The notes: generated by a model not told the origin, from the sequence alone. Counted from the stretch's first letter, positions 15,782 to 25,529 are shown. The stretch: DNA of 64,000 bases from an uncultured Winogradskyella sp. (GCF_937958655.1 NZ_CALGNH010000001.1:37252-101251), one strand, 5' to 3'. Made by a program: numbers and translations.

Positions 15782-16840
15782 ATGAAGAGATTCTGTGTTT
15801 TAATATTAGCTGTGCTAACCGTTGTAAATTGTGCAAATGAAGATTCAAATTTAGACTACCAGCCTACATTGCAACCCTTAGATACACCACAAATTTTCTC
15901 ATCTAACATAATTGCTCCAATAATCCCTGCAGATAACCCGCAAACTACTGAAGGTATAGCTTTAGGAAAACGCCTTTTTTTTGATCGAATTTTGTCAGCA
16001 GACGGCACGCAATCCTGTGCAACGTGTCATTCTCCGCAAAGTGCCTTTACTGATAATTTACAGACTAGTTTTGGTGTTAGTGGTAGCGCTGGCACTCGTA
16101 ATTCTATGCCATTATTTAATTTAGCTTGGAATTATGGCGAACGATTTGCTTGGGACGGCAAAGAACTAAGTTTAGAACGCCAAGCAGAAGAACCTGTGCA
16201 AAATCCAATAGAATTACATAGTAATTGGGATAACGTTATAGAGCGGTTACAGAATCACCCTGAGTATCCTGAGCTCTACAGATTAGCTTTTAATAGCACT
16301 ATAATAAACAAAGAACTTACAACAAAAGCAATCGCTCAATTTGAGCGTACTTTGATTTCAGCAAATTCTAAATTCGATAGATATTCGCTGGGACAAGCCT
16401 CATTATCAAATCAAGAATTAAATGGTTTAGATGTATTTTTAAGAGAAGATAAAGGAGACTGCTTTCATTGTCATGGCAACCCAAATAATCCACTATGGAC
16501 CGACAATGATTTTCATAACAACGGTTTAGATAGCACATTTAATGATCTAGGGCTTGGTGGTGTAACTGGCGACCCTAATGATAACGGAAAATTTCGTTCA
16601 CCATCATTACGCAACTTGGCTTTCACCGGACCTTACATGCACGATGGTAGATTTGCAACCATAGAAGAAGTTATAAATCATTACAGCGAAGGGCTACAAA
16701 ATTCACCAACTATAGATCCATTAATGAAGAACATCAATGAAGGTGGTGCACAATTAACCGAACAAGATAAAGCGGATTTAAAGGCCTTTTTATTAACACT
16801 TACCGATCAGTCTTTCGTTAACAATCCAAATTTTCAATAA
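15782..16840 (+). CDS. Di-haem cytochrome c peroxidase, MbnH/MauG-like
   Basis: 352 residues with lipobox VVNCANED. Two c-type haem sites are visible: CATCH at residues 79-83 and CFHCH at 227-231. The family blocks GKRLFFDRILSADGTQSC, FRSPSLRNLAFTGPYMHDG and LKAFLLTLTD are present. Di-haem peroxidases of this family reduce H2O2 or oxidise a protein side chain (MauG, MbnH). The immediate neighbour upstream is MbnP-like, which favours the MbnH type. It should act in the periplasm or at the outer membrane. It ends the operon that starts at 10848. Confidence 0.9.
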   Translation: MKRFCVLILAVLTVVNCANEDSNLDYQPTLQPLDTPQIFSSNIIAPIIPADNPQTTEGIALGKRLFFDRILSADGTQSCATCHSPQSAFTDNLQTSFGVSGSAGTRNSMPLFNLAWNYGERFAWDGKELSLERQAEEPVQNPIELHSNWDNVIERLQNHPEYPELYRLAFNSTIINKELTTKAIAQFERTLISANSKFDRYSLGQASLSNQELNGLDVFLREDKGDCFHCHGNPNNPLWTDNDFHNNGLDSTFNDLGLGGVTGDPNDNGKFRSPSLRNLAFTGPYMHDGRFATIEEVINHYSEGLQNSPTIDPLMKNINEGGAQLTEQDKADLKAFLLTLTDQSFVNNPNFQ

Positions 16841-16952
16841 TCTTAGAGTAGTAAATCTTTAATTTTAGTGCATTTCATCGAAAATAAATGTATTTCATCT
16901 TGGAGCGTTACATTTTTTTAATATTTTCATGGTCCCTAAATAACCTACACCT

Positions 16953-17198
16953 ATGAAATTTAAAGTAAACTCAGCGCTACCGTGTGCAGTTTTTGGTCAT
17001 AATTATATTAAATCAAAAATGAATGCAGATCAAACTTCAGAATTAACATGCTCACATTGCAAAACGGTTGCAAATACTGATCCTTTTGGCAACTTTATTG
17101 AAACCTCATCACCAAGTAAGGATGTTCAGAGCACACTAAGAAAACTCTATCACTTAAGCCTTAGAACTCGACAATTTAAAGTGGCTGAATTACAATAA
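16953..17198 (+). CDS. Mini zinc-ribbon-like protein (paralogue 3)
   Basis: 81 residues: LPCAVFGHNYIKS followed by LTCSHCKTVANTDPFGNF, the same C-x3-FGH...C-x2-C scheme as the pair at 9147 and 9476 but more diverged. It stands alone, 7 kb from them, between the MbnH-like gene and the SUF cluster. No known function. Confidence 0.72.
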   Translation: MKFKVNSALPCAVFGHNYIKSKMNADQTSELTCSHCKTVANTDPFGNFIETSSPSKDVQSTLRKLYHLSLRTRQFKVAELQ

Positions 17199-17236
17199 TT
17201 AAATACAATACCAGTATATCCTAATATAATGTTAGG

Positions 17237-17271
17237 TTGTATGGTTAAGAGAGACTTATATCGTATCTTTG
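17237..17271 (+). promoter_or_regulatory. Probable promoter of the SUF cluster
   Basis: A -33-like TTG (17237) and the perfect -7 box TATCTTTG (17264-17271) are separated by 24 bases, slightly longer than usual, and lie about 30 bases before the sufA ATG. Confidence 0.5.
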
Positions 17272-17302
17272 CACACTGTTTAGAGTTAATCTATATAAGA
17301 AT

Positions 17303-17632
17303 ATGATAAAAGTTTCCGATTCTGCTAAAAAGAAAGTGGTTGAGCTTATGACTGACGACGGCTATAATCCTAGTAATGATTATATTAGGGTTGGCGTTAA
17401 AAGTGGTGGTTGCTCTGGTCTATCTTATGACTTAAAATTTGATAATTCTAAGGCCGAAGAAGATAAAGTCTTTGAAGATAATGGCGTAAAAATTATTGTA
17501 GACAAGAAAAGCTTTTTATATCTCATCGGTACAACTTTAGAGTATTCTGGAGGATTAAATGGAACCGGATTTGTTTTCAACAATCCAAATGCCAACCGCA
17601 CCTGTGGTTGCGGAGAATCATTTTCACTTTAA
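17303..17632 (+). CDS. sufA: SufA/IscA-type Fe-S carrier protein
   Basis: 109 residues. An A-type carrier that accepts nascent Fe-S clusters from SufBCD and passes them to apo-proteins. The three ligand cysteines are in GGCSGLSYD and the C-terminal TCGCGESF. The length is standard. It is first in the SUF cluster, six bases before sufB. Confidence 0.93.
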   Translation: MIKVSDSAKKKVVELMTDDGYNPSNDYIRVGVKSGGCSGLSYDLKFDNSKAEEDKVFEDNGVKIIVDKKSFLYLIGTTLEYSGGLNGTGFVFNNPNANRTCGCGESFSL

Positions 17633-17638
17633 AACAAA

Positions 17639-19090
17639 TTGATGAGCAAGTATACTGAAGACGATTTAAGAGAAGAATTAAAAACCAAGGAGTACGAATA
17701 TGGTTTTTACACAGATATTGAGTCTGAGACGTTTCCAAATGGTTTAAACGAGGATATTGTTAGAGCAATTTCCAAGAAAAAAGAAGAACCAGAATGGATG
17801 ACAGAATGGAGATTAGAAGCCTTTAAAGTTTGGAAACAAATGACTGAGCCAGATTGGCCAAATGTTCATTATGAAAAACCAGACTTTCAAGCTATTTCTT
17901 ACTATTCTGCTCCTAATAGCAAACCAAAATATGAAAGTCTTGATGAAGTAGATCCCGAGCTTTTAGCAACATTTGAAAAACTGGGTATTTCTTTAGATGA
18001 GCAAAAGAAGTTAACAGGTGTAGCAATGGATGTTGTTGTAGATTCAGTTTCTGTAGCAACTACCTTTAAAAAGACCTTAGCAGAAAAAGGTATCATTTTT
18101 ATGAGCATTTCTGAGGCCATCCAAAAACACCCAGAATTAGTCAAAAAATATATCGGTACCGTTGTGCCGCAAAAAGATAATTTTTATGCCGCTTTAAACT
18201 CTGCAGTGTTTAGTGATGGTTCATTCTGTTACATTCCTAAAGGCGTACGTTGTCCTATGGAATTATCTACATACTTTAGAATTAACCAAGCTGGTACAGG
18301 ACAATTTGAAAGAACCTTAGTTATTGCAGACCAAGGCAGTTATGTAAGTTACTTAGAAGGCTGTACAGCGCCAAGTAGAGATGAAAATCAATTACATGCA
18401 GCAGTTGTTGAATTAATTGCATTAGATGATGCAGAAATAAAGTACTCAACTGTACAAAATTGGTATCCAGGAAATGCCGAAGGAAAAGGTGGTGTTTATA
18501 ATTTTGTAACCAAAAGAGGTCTGTGCGAAAAGAATGCAAAAATTTCATGGACACAAGTAGAAACAGGTTCTGCTGTGACTTGGAAATATCCATCTTGCGT
18601 ATTAAAAGGTGATAATTCTGTAGGCGAATTTTACTCTATTGCTGTCACCAACAACTTTCAACAAGCCGATACAGGAACTAAAATGATACATCTTGGTAAT
18701 AATACCAAGTCCACAATTATATCTAAAGGAATCTCTGCCGGTAAATCGCAGAACTCCTACAGAGGTTTAGTACAAATTAGTCCGAGAGCTAAAAATGCAC
18801 GTAACTTTTCGCAATGTGATAGTTTACTAATGGGCAATGAGTGCGGTGCACATACATTTCCTTATATAGAAGCTAACAATAAATCCGCACAGATTGAGCA
18901 TGAAGCTACAACTAGTAAAATTGGAGAAGACCAAATTTTCTATTGCAACCAACGCGGTATTGATACCGAAAAGGCCATAGCATTAATTGTAAATGGTTTT
19001 AGTAAAGAAGTACTAAATAAGTTACCAATGGAATTTGCTGTTGAAGCCCAAAAACTATTAGAAATTAGTTTAGAAGGTTCTGTAGGATAA
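17639..19090 (+). CDS. sufB: Fe-S cluster assembly protein SufB
   Basis: 483 residues, the scaffold subunit of the cytoplasmic SufBCD complex. Typical blocks: [59 protein letters not shown] and [18 protein letters not shown], plus the C-terminal [19 protein letters not shown]. Length and order match SufB. It is followed not by sufC but by a lipoprotein gene, 48 bp downstream. Confidence 0.97.
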   Translation: MMSKYTEDDLREELKTKEYEYGFYTDIESETFPNGLNEDIVRAISKKKEEPEWMTEWRLEAFKVWKQMTEPDWPNVHYEKPDFQAISYYSAPNSKPKYESLDEVDPELLATFEKLGISLDEQKKLTGVAMDVVVDSVSVATTFKKTLAEKGIIFMSISEAIQKHPELVKKYIGTVVPQKDNFYAALNSAVFSDGSFCYIPKGVRCPMELSTYFRINQAGTGQFERTLVIADQGSYVSYLEGCTAPSRDENQLHAAVVELIALDDAEIKYSTVQNWYPGNAEGKGGVYNFVTKRGLCEKNAKISWTQVETGSAVTWKYPSCVLKGDNSVGEFYSIAVTNNFQQADTGTKMIHLGNNTKSTIISKGISAGKSQNSYRGLVQISPRAKNARNFSQCDSLLMGNECGAHTFPYIEANNKSAQIEHEATTSKIGEDQIFYCNQRGIDTEKAIALIVNGFSKEVLNKLPMEFAVEAQKLLEISLEGSVG

Positions 19091-19138
19091 AGCTATTTAT
19101 AAGTAGATGCTTTCCATCATGAAATAAATAACAAATCA

Positions 19139-19549
19139 ATGAAAAAGCTTGTAATCATTTTAGTATTAATCGTAAGTGTTTTAGCCTGTAAAAACGAAAC
19201 AAAGCCCGAAGTTAACCTAGAAGAACAAAACCGTGCAAAATCATACGATGTAAACGATGGCTATATAACTATGCGTGGCGAATTTGTGTATTATGCTGAT
19301 GCTGCGGTTTTTCAGACATCAAACGATATCTATGGTGTTGTTATTGACGAAAATATGCACCTATTAAACGAAACAGCAAAACCATTTAAAACTGCCGACA
19401 CAGATGGAGTTATGGTTACAGCTCGTGTAAAAAAAATTAAAAAACCAGAAGGTGAAGAAGGCTGGCCTTTTTCTTTAGAAATTAAAGAAATATTAAAGGT
19501 AGAAGCTACCAAAAAAAGTAATAAAGACGTTATAAAATTATCAAACTAG
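19139..19549 (+). CDS. Hypothetical lipoprotein between sufB and sufC
   Basis: 136 residues with a signal peptide and lipobox ([13 protein letters not shown]). The mature part is predicted beta-rich ([51 protein letters not shown]), possibly a small OB-like barrel. It lies inside the SUF operon, four bases before sufC, so it is co-transcribed. An envelope lipoprotein has no evident role in Fe-S assembly. The function is unknown. Confidence 0.8.
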   Translation: MKKLVIILVLIVSVLACKNETKPEVNLEEQNRAKSYDVNDGYITMRGEFVYYADAAVFQTSNDIYGVVIDENMHLLNETAKPFKTADTDGVMVTARVKKIKKPEGEEGWPFSLEIKEILKVEATKKSNKDVIKLSN

Positions 19550-19553
19550 TAAG

Positions 19554-20306
19554 ATGTTAAATATAAATAACTTGCACGCAAGTGTAGATGACAAAGCGAT
19601 TTTAAAAGGAATAAACCTCAATGTAAAACCAGGCGAAGTCCATGCTATAATGGGACCAAATGGTTCTGGTAAAAGCACCTTGGCTTCTGTTATTGCCGGT
19701 AAAGAAGATTACGAAGTTGATGAAGGTGAAATTCTGTTAGAAGGAGAAAACATTGATGAACTTGGAGCAGACGAGCGTGCACACAAAGGAGTGTTTTTAT
19801 CTTTTCAATATCCGGTAGAGATACCAGGTGTTAGTGTTACTAACTTCATAAAAACAGCCATCAACGAAACACGTAAAGCAAAAGGTTTAGAAGATATGCC
19901 TGCTAACGAGATGCTAAAGATGATTAGAGAAAAGGCAGAGCTGTTAGAGATAGACCGTAAGTTTTTATCGCGCTCTTTAAACGAAGGATTTTCTGGTGGT
20001 GAAAAGAAGCGTAATGAGATTTTTCAAATGGCAATGTTAGAGCCTAAGCTGGCTATCTTAGATGAAACAGATTCTGGTTTAGATATTGATGCCCTGCGTA
20101 TTGTTGCCAATGGAGTTAATAAATTAAAATCCGAAGATAACGCCGTGGTAGTTATAACGCATTATCAAAGACTGTTAGACTACATTGTACCAGATCACGT
20201 TCATGTTTTAATGAACGGTAAGATCGTTAAGTCGGGTGGTGCAGAATTAGCCCACGAGTTAGAGGCCAAAGGTTACGACTGGATTAAAGAAGAAGTTAGC
20301 GCGTAA
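19554..20306 (+). CDS. sufC: Fe-S cluster assembly ATPase SufC
   Basis: 250 residues, the ABC-type ATPase of SufBCD that drives the conformational change for cluster building. Walker A is [13 protein letters not shown], the signature [18 protein letters not shown], Walker [15 protein letters not shown] and the H-loop [12 protein letters not shown]. The usual SufC length. The downstream gap to sufD is filled by a dispersed repeat. Confidence 0.97.
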   Translation: MLNINNLHASVDDKAILKGINLNVKPGEVHAIMGPNGSGKSTLASVIAGKEDYEVDEGEILLEGENIDELGADERAHKGVFLSFQYPVEIPGVSVTNFIKTAINETRKAKGLEDMPANEMLKMIREKAELLEIDRKFLSRSLNEGFSGGEKKRNEIFQMAMLEPKLAILDETDSGLDIDALRIVANGVNKLKSEDNAVVVITHYQRLLDYIVPDHVHVLMNGKIVKSGGAELAHELEAKGYDWIKEEVSA

Positions 20307-20316
20307 CGCTAGTTTG

Positions 20317-20431
20317 TCATTCCTGCGTAGGCAGGAATCCAAAAAAAGAATAATAAACTTTACACAAAATCCCACTGTTTTAGGGATTATAAAAATATAA
20401 AGCGAGGTGAGATTCCCGCTTTTGCGAGAAT
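20317..20431. repeat. Dispersed repeat inside the suf operon
   Basis: It begins TCATTCCTGCGTAGGCAGGAATCC (20317-20340, a small hairpin of the TTCCTGC/GCAGGAA type) and ends GAGATTCCCGCTTTTGCGAGAAT (20409-20431), the two halves typical of a composite bacterial dispersed repeat. The right end stops four bases before the sufD ATG, so the leader of sufD is repeat sequence. Confidence 0.65.
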
Positions 20432-20434
20432 AAA

Positions 20435-21748
20435 ATGGAATTAAAAGATAAGCTTATATCATCATTTATGGCGTTTGAAAATAACGTTGATGTAGATTCT
20501 CCTATACACGATATTCGTACGGAAGCTATAAAGAATTTTGAAGATGAAGGGTTTCCTACAAAACGACAAGAGGCTTGGAAATACACCTCATTAGATGCTG
20601 TACTAAAACACGATTATAGTGTTTTCCCCAAGCACGAGAGTGCGTTAGAGTATAAAGATGTAAAGAAATATTTCATACATGAGATTGATTGCTATAAAAT
20701 CATTTTTGTGGATGGTAAGTACTCTTCGCACCTATCACAAACCACACACGACGATATCGACGTATGCTTAATGTCCTCAGCTTTAAGTAAGCCAAAATAT
20801 AGACTCATCATTGAAAACTATTTCAATAAAATAGCAACAAAAGATGGTATATCATCATTAAACACGGCTTTCTCAGCAGAAGGTGCTTACATTCATATTC
20901 CAAAAAATAAATTGGTTCAAAAACCAATACAAATTATTCATTTCTCAACAGGGCGCGAAGGTGCTTTACTCTTACAACCTCGTAATTTAGTTGTTGTAGA
21001 TGAGAACTCACATGTTCAAATTATAGAGCGTCACCAAAGTTTAACGGACAACCCTATCTTAACAAATAGTGTTACCGAAATTTTCGCGAATAAACGCGCT
21101 ATAGTAGACTATTATAAAATACAGAATGATACCTCTTCGGCATCTTTGATTGATAACACTTTCATAAATCAAAAGCAGGAAAGTATAGCTAAAGTACACA
21201 CCTTCTCCTTTGGTGGAAAACTCACTAGGAATAATCTTAATTTTTATCAAAACGGAGAACGCCTAGACTCCACTATGAAGGGTATTACTATAATCGGAGA
21301 TAAACAGCACGTAGATCACAACACCTTAGTACACCATATTGAGCCTAATTGCGAAAGTCACCAAGATTATAAAGGGATTTATAATGATAGTGCCACAGGT
21401 GTTTTTAATGGCAAGGTCGTTGTAGAAAAAGAGGCGCAAAAGACCAATGCATTTCAGGCTAATAACAATATTTTAATTAGCGATAAAGCAAGTATTAATA
21501 CCAAACCTCAGCTAGAGATTTTTGCTGATGACGTAAAATGTTCTCACGGTTGTACCATTGGTCAGCTAGACGAGAGTGCCATGTTTTATTTACGTTCTCG
21601 TGGCATCCCAGAAAAGGAAGCAAGAGCATTGTTAATGTTTGCATTTAGTAACAATGTATTAGATTCAGTTAAAATTCCTGAAATTAAAACTCGAATTACT
21701 AAGATTATAGCAAGTAAATTGGGTGTTAATATTGGGTTTGATTTGTAG
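20435..21748 (+). CDS. sufD: Fe-S cluster assembly protein SufD
   Basis: 437 residues, SufB-related subunit of SufBCD. Recognisable from FPTKRQEAWKYTSLDAVL, LLLQPRNLVVVDENSHVQIIE, DHNTLVHHIEPNCESHQDYKG, KCSHGCTIGQLDESAMFYLR and SRGIPEKEARALLMFAF. The length is normal. The ATG at 20435 is preceded by repeat sequence rather than a ribosome-binding site. Confidence 0.96.
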   Translation: MELKDKLISSFMAFENNVDVDSPIHDIRTEAIKNFEDEGFPTKRQEAWKYTSLDAVLKHDYSVFPKHESALEYKDVKKYFIHEIDCYKIIFVDGKYSSHLSQTTHDDIDVCLMSSALSKPKYRLIIENYFNKIATKDGISSLNTAFSAEGAYIHIPKNKLVQKPIQIIHFSTGREGALLLQPRNLVVVDENSHVQIIERHQSLTDNPILTNSVTEIFANKRAIVDYYKIQNDTSSASLIDNTFINQKQESIAKVHTFSFGGKLTRNNLNFYQNGERLDSTMKGITIIGDKQHVDHNTLVHHIEPNCESHQDYKGIYNDSATGVFNGKVVVEKEAQKTNAFQANNNILISDKASINTKPQLEIFADDVKCSHGCTIGQLDESAMFYLRSRGIPEKEARALLMFAFSNNVLDSVKIPEIKTRITKIIASKLGVNIGFDL

Positions 21749-21798
21749 ATTATTAACAATAAATAGCTTTATCACTTTTTAAAAGACGTTTGTCCTAA

Positions 21799-22149
21799 TT
21801 ACGATTTACGCTGTAAATAGTAGAAAAGAATAGCACTAAACATATATAGAACAACATCTACAGCGTCAGGTGTATAGCGCTTATAGTATTTAGGTAAAAT
21901 AAATTCAAAAAGTATTGCGTAGACAATGGCTAGATATAAAACGTGGTGTAATCTCAAATAAAAATGAGGTTCATTTTTTGTAATCCGTAATACTGTTAAA
22001 CTTATTGTTAAACAAATAGGTACAATTAAAAAATCATTGACGTAATTATTAACAATTGCAGGCAGTTCCATATTTAGTCGCTGAGCACCATAAATAAGGG
22101 TGCCGATAATTACAGAAACAATAAAATATAGTTTTAAAGTTCTATTCAT
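21799..22149 (-). CDS. Small multi-pass membrane protein
   Basis: 116 residues from the ATG at 22149 (an earlier in-frame start at 22170 would overlap the neighbour). Four hydrophobic segments are visible (LYFIVSVIIGTLIYG, FLIVPICLTISLTVLRI, VLYLAIVYAILFEFIL, VVLYMFSAILFYYL). Similar short proteins occur in flavobacteria without an assigned function. The gene is one base downstream of the zinc-ribbon gene, so the pair is one transcript. Confidence 0.72.
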   Translation of the reverse strand: MNRTLKLYFIVSVIIGTLIYGAQRLNMELPAIVNNYVNDFLIVPICLTISLTVLRITKNEPHFYLRLHHVLYLAIVYAILFEFILPKYYKRYTPDAVDVVLYMFSAILFYYLQRKS

Positions 22150-22150
22150 G

Positions 22151-22453
22151 TCATCCAGCTGCAATAGCAAAAACTAGCCAGGCAATAAATGCTCCTATAG
22201 CACTAACAACCGCAAAACTAGAATACAGGAATGCTCCTGTAATACGATAGACCATATTTGGATGACTTCTCAAGTTTTCGATAAAATTTGGTGGCTGCAT
22301 CTTTAAAACTTCCGCTCTTTTTTTCTTTTGTGCTTCCACCTTTTGCTCACGACGTTTTCTAAAGGATAAAACAGCACCACAGTTTTTACAGAACTCAAGA
22401 TTTTCATTATAAACACCACAGCTAATACATTTTATGATTCTTCTCTTCGCCAA
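22151..22453 (-). CDS. Zinc-ribbon membrane protein
   Basis: 100 residues. The N-terminal CISCGVYNENLEFCKNC is a four-cysteine zinc ribbon, followed by a basic segment (RKRREQKVEAQKKKRAEV) and one C-terminal membrane helix (AFLYSSFAVVSAIGAFIAWLVF). Function unknown. It lies divergent to sufS. Confidence 0.8.
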   Translation of the reverse strand: MAKRRIIKCISCGVYNENLEFCKNCGAVLSFRKRREQKVEAQKKKRAEVLKMQPPNFIENLRSHPNMVYRITGAFLYSSFAVVSAIGAFIAWLVFAIAAG

Positions 22454-22525
22454 ATAGTTATTGTTTTTCTAATATTTATACTGTACAAAGATACCAAATC
22501 ACCATTCATAAAGTGGTCCTAATTA

Positions 22526-22557
22526 TTGTTTACTAACTTTAACTATTCGTATTTTTG
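22526..22557 (+). promoter_or_regulatory. Promoter of sufS
   Basis: TTG at 22526-22528 and TATTTTTG at 22550-22557, 21 bases apart, fit the Bacteroidota -33/-7 consensus well. Transcription would begin near 22563, which rules out the upstream in-frame starts at 22555 and 22561 and supports ATG 22576 for sufS. Confidence 0.65.
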
Positions 22558-22575
22558 TATATGGAATTGAAACAG

Positions 22576-23790
22576 ATGTTAGACATACAAAAAATAAGAA
22601 AAGATTTTCCAATACTTAATAGAAAAGTTAACGGAAAACCTTTAATTTATTTTGATAACGCTGCCACCTCACAAACACCACAGCAGGTTATTGATGTTAT
22701 AGTAGATTATTACTCCAATTACAATGCCAATATCCATAGAGGTGTACATGCTTTAAGCCAAGAAGCCACAGATGCTTATGAGCTAGCACGCGTTAAAATT
22801 CAGAAACATTTTAATGCCAAAAGTCCTCATGAAATTATTTATACCTCTGGTACCACACATAGTATAAACCTTGTTGCTAATGGATTTTCTTCACTTTTAA
22901 CAAAGGGAGACGAAATTTTAATTTCAGCTTTAGAACATCATAGCAATATTGTACCCTGGCAAATGCTATGCGAACGAACAGGCGCTACATTAAAAGTCAT
23001 TCCCATGAATCAAAATGGTGAGTTGGTTTTATCAGAATTTGATGCGCTTTTAAATGATAAGACAAAACTCGTTTTTGTAAATCATATCTCTAATGCTTTA
23101 GGCACCATAAATCCAATAGAATATATTATAAATGAGGCCCATAAAGTTGATGCTGCGGTTTTAGTTGATGGTGCACAATCTTGCCCTCATATAAAACCAG
23201 ATGTACAGTCCTTAGACGTAGATTTTTATGTGTGTTCCGCACATAAAATATGTGGCCCAACAGGTGTTGGTATGCTATACGGAAAAGAAGCGTGGCTAAA
23301 TAAATTACCACCTTACCAAGGAGGTGGTGAGATGATTGCAGAGGTTACGTTTGAAAAAACAACTTACGCAGACTTACCTCATAAGTTTGAAGCTGGTACG
23401 CCAAACATTTGTGGAGGTATTGCTTTTGGTGCCGCTGTCGATTATATGAATGCTATAGGATTTGAAGCCATAGCGGCTCATGAAAACGAGCTTTTAGATT
23501 ATGCCACACATCAATTACAACAAATAGAAAGACTAAAAATATATGGTACATCTAAAGAAAAAACCTCTGTAATATCATTTAATGTAGGTGCCATTCACCC
23601 TTACGATATTGGTACAATTTTAGATAAAATGGGTATTGCTGTACGTACTGGTCACCATTGTGCCCAACCTATAATGGACTTCTATAATATACCAGGTACT
23701 ATTAGAGCGTCTTTTATGTTTTATAATACTAAGGAAGAAATAGATACCTTTATAGCAGCTTTAAAAAAAGCAGTTTTAATGCTCTCCTAG
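22576..23790 (+). CDS. sufS: Cysteine desulfurase SufS
   Basis: 404 residues, PLP enzyme that releases sulfur from cysteine for Fe-S assembly. Seen: YFDNAATSQTPQQVI, NIHRGVHALSQEATDAYE, the PLP-lysine site YVCSAHKICGPTGVGMLYG and the persulfide cysteine in RTGHHCAQPIMDFY. The group II (SufS) layout fits the 404-residue length. The start was chosen from the promoter position and the typical MLDIQKIRKDFP beginning. It has its own promoter and faces away from the zinc-ribbon pair. Confidence 0.95.
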   Translation: MLDIQKIRKDFPILNRKVNGKPLIYFDNAATSQTPQQVIDVIVDYYSNYNANIHRGVHALSQEATDAYELARVKIQKHFNAKSPHEIIYTSGTTHSINLVANGFSSLLTKGDEILISALEHHSNIVPWQMLCERTGATLKVIPMNQNGELVLSEFDALLNDKTKLVFVNHISNALGTINPIEYIINEAHKVDAAVLVDGAQSCPHIKPDVQSLDVDFYVCSAHKICGPTGVGMLYGKEAWLNKLPPYQGGGEMIAEVTFEKTTYADLPHKFEAGTPNICGGIAFGAAVDYMNAIGFEAIAAHENELLDYATHQLQQIERLKIYGTSKEKTSVISFNVGAIHPYDIGTILDKMGIAVRTGHHCAQPIMDFYNIPGTIRASFMFYNTKEEIDTFIAALKKAVLMLS

Positions 23791-23839
23791 AGTTTGGCAT
23801 TAAAAATGTATCTTAGTTAACAAACAAAGCGTTATAATT

Positions 23840-24667
23840 ATGAAATTTATATTCAGTTTAATAGCAATGATAATGTTAACAGAATCTTGTAAATCAACAA
23901 TAGAAACTCCAACATCTCTACAAAAACAAGTGGAAGCTGAGTCATTACCCTCTGGCACTTATAAAATCAATACACTGCAAGGGTATTCTAACTCCATGAA
24001 AAAAGCAAAAATCACATTTAATAGTGATGGAACAATTTCGGGCTCTACAGGCTGTAATTGCATGTTTGGAAATTACAGAATAGATGGAAATACCATTACA
24101 TTCAAGGGTATTGGTGCATCTAAAAAATATTGCCCAGAGGTCTCTAAATCTGAACGGCTTTTATTAAAAGCATTAAATTCTACCACTAATTTCTCAATAG
24201 GTGATAATATGCTTACCTTATCTAACGTTGATGGCTTGTTAATTAAAGCAGTCCCAGTTGGTGGAGCTTCAGAACAAAAAAAAATAAGTGAGCATTATTA
24301 CACCACAAGTGTTAGCTATAAAGCTTTAGGTCGTGGTTATTTTGAGTTTATAGAAGTTTCAGAAGATAAAGTTTCAATCGCTTCGGACGCAAATTTAAAG
24401 GATATTAAAACCTATAAGTCTACTAATAAAAAGGATTGGGCTTCTGTAGAAGCTATGATTAAAAGCGTAAATCTTTCAAATTTAAATAACTTAAAAGCGC
24501 CTACTAATAAAAGGCTATACGATGGTGCTGCCAGCGCTACCTTAACCATTAGAACAGGTGATATGATAGTGACCTCCTCCGCCTTTGACCATGAGCATCC
24601 CCCAAAAGAGATTGAAGCACTTGTTAATAAAGTGTTATCCATAAAAGAAAACAGCACTAAAGAGTAG
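23840..24667 (+). CDS. META-domain lipoprotein (HslJ-like)
   Basis: 275 residues with lipobox LTESCKST. Residues ~40-130 (KITFNSDGTISGSTGCNCMFGNYRIDGNTITFKGIGA) form a META/HslJ-like domain. The C-terminal ~140 residues (YYTTSVSYKALGRGYFEFIEVSEDKV onward) are a second beta domain of unknown type. It lies between sufS and sufE with short gaps, another envelope lipoprotein in the SUF cluster. Confidence 0.82.
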   Translation: MKFIFSLIAMIMLTESCKSTIETPTSLQKQVEAESLPSGTYKINTLQGYSNSMKKAKITFNSDGTISGSTGCNCMFGNYRIDGNTITFKGIGASKKYCPEVSKSERLLLKALNSTTNFSIGDNMLTLSNVDGLLIKAVPVGGASEQKKISEHYYTTSVSYKALGRGYFEFIEVSEDKVSIASDANLKDIKTYKSTNKKDWASVEAMIKSVNLSNLNNLKAPTNKRLYDGAASATLTIRTGDMIVTSSAFDHEHPPKEIEALVNKVLSIKENSTKE

Positions 24668-24700
24668 TGATTTTGTAACTTTGATATAAAGATATTTATT

Positions 24701-25123
24701 ATGACTATTGAAGCTATTCAAAACGACATTATTGATGAGTTTTCCATGTTTGAGGATTGGGAAGAACGCTACCAGTATATGATAGACCTTGGAAAAACAC
24801 TTCCGCTAATAGATGAAAAATACAAAACTGAAGATCATATTATCAAAGGATGCCAAAGTAAGGTATGGGTGCATGCAAATTTAGAAGATGATAAAATTAA
24901 TTTTACAGCAGACAGTGATGCCATAATAACTAAAGGTATTATTGCTATATTAATACGCGTATTTTCTAATCAGAACCCAAAGGCCATTATAGATGCTAAT
25001 ACGGATTTTATTGATAAAATTGGCTTAAAAGAACATTTATCGCCTACTAGAGCCAATGGCTTAGTGAGTATGATAAAACAACTAAAGCTGTATGCTATAG
25101 CATATCAAACACAATTAAACTGA
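24701..25123 (+). CDS. sufE: Sulfur acceptor protein SufE
   Basis: 140 residues. It accepts the persulfide from SufS and hands it to SufBCD. The acceptor cysteine is in HIIKGCQSKVWVHANL; FSMFEDWEERYQYMIDLGK and the end MIKQLKLYAIAYQ are typical. The length is standard. Confidence 0.95.
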   Translation: MTIEAIQNDIIDEFSMFEDWEERYQYMIDLGKTLPLIDEKYKTEDHIIKGCQSKVWVHANLEDDKINFTADSDAIITKGIIAILIRVFSNQNPKAIIDANTDFIDKIGLKEHLSPTRANGLVSMIKQLKLYAIAYQTQLN

Positions 25124-25202
25124 TTTGTAATTATTGCTTAGACAATAATCTAAATCTTAAAAAGATTTCCGCTTCTTAAGGAAACAAAAAATAAATTTTT
25201 CG

Positions 25203-25529
25203 ATGAGTGAAACAACTATAGACACCAATATTCTAGGAGACAAAATTGTAAGAGTTTTAAAAACCATTTACGATCCTGAAATTCCTGTTGATATATACGA
25301 GCTAGGCCTTATTTACGATGTTTTTGTAAACGAAGATTACGATGTTAAAATTTTAATGACACTAACCACACCAAACTGCCCAGTTGCAGAAACATTGCCG
25401 TTAGAAGTTGAAGAAAAAGTAAAGTCCTTAAATGATGTTAAGGATGCTGAAGTAGAAATAACTTTTGATCCTCCTTGGTCTCAGGATTTAATGAGTGAAG
25501 AGGCAAAATTAGAATTAGGAATGCTTTAG
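25203..25529 (+). CDS. SUF-associated MIP18/DUF59 protein (SufT-like)
   Basis: 108 residues. The MIP18/DUF59 core is visible in IYDPEIPVDIYELGLIYDV, MTLTTPNCPVAETLPLEVE (conserved Cys) and ITFDPPWSQDLMSEEAKLELG. Such proteins assist Fe-S cluster maturation or transfer. The downstream DUF2480 gene starts two bases later. Confidence 0.92.
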   Translation: MSETTIDTNILGDKIVRVLKTIYDPEIPVDIYELGLIYDVFVNEDYDVKILMTLTTPNCPVAETLPLEVEEKVKSLNDVKDAEVEITFDPPWSQDLMSEEAKLELGML

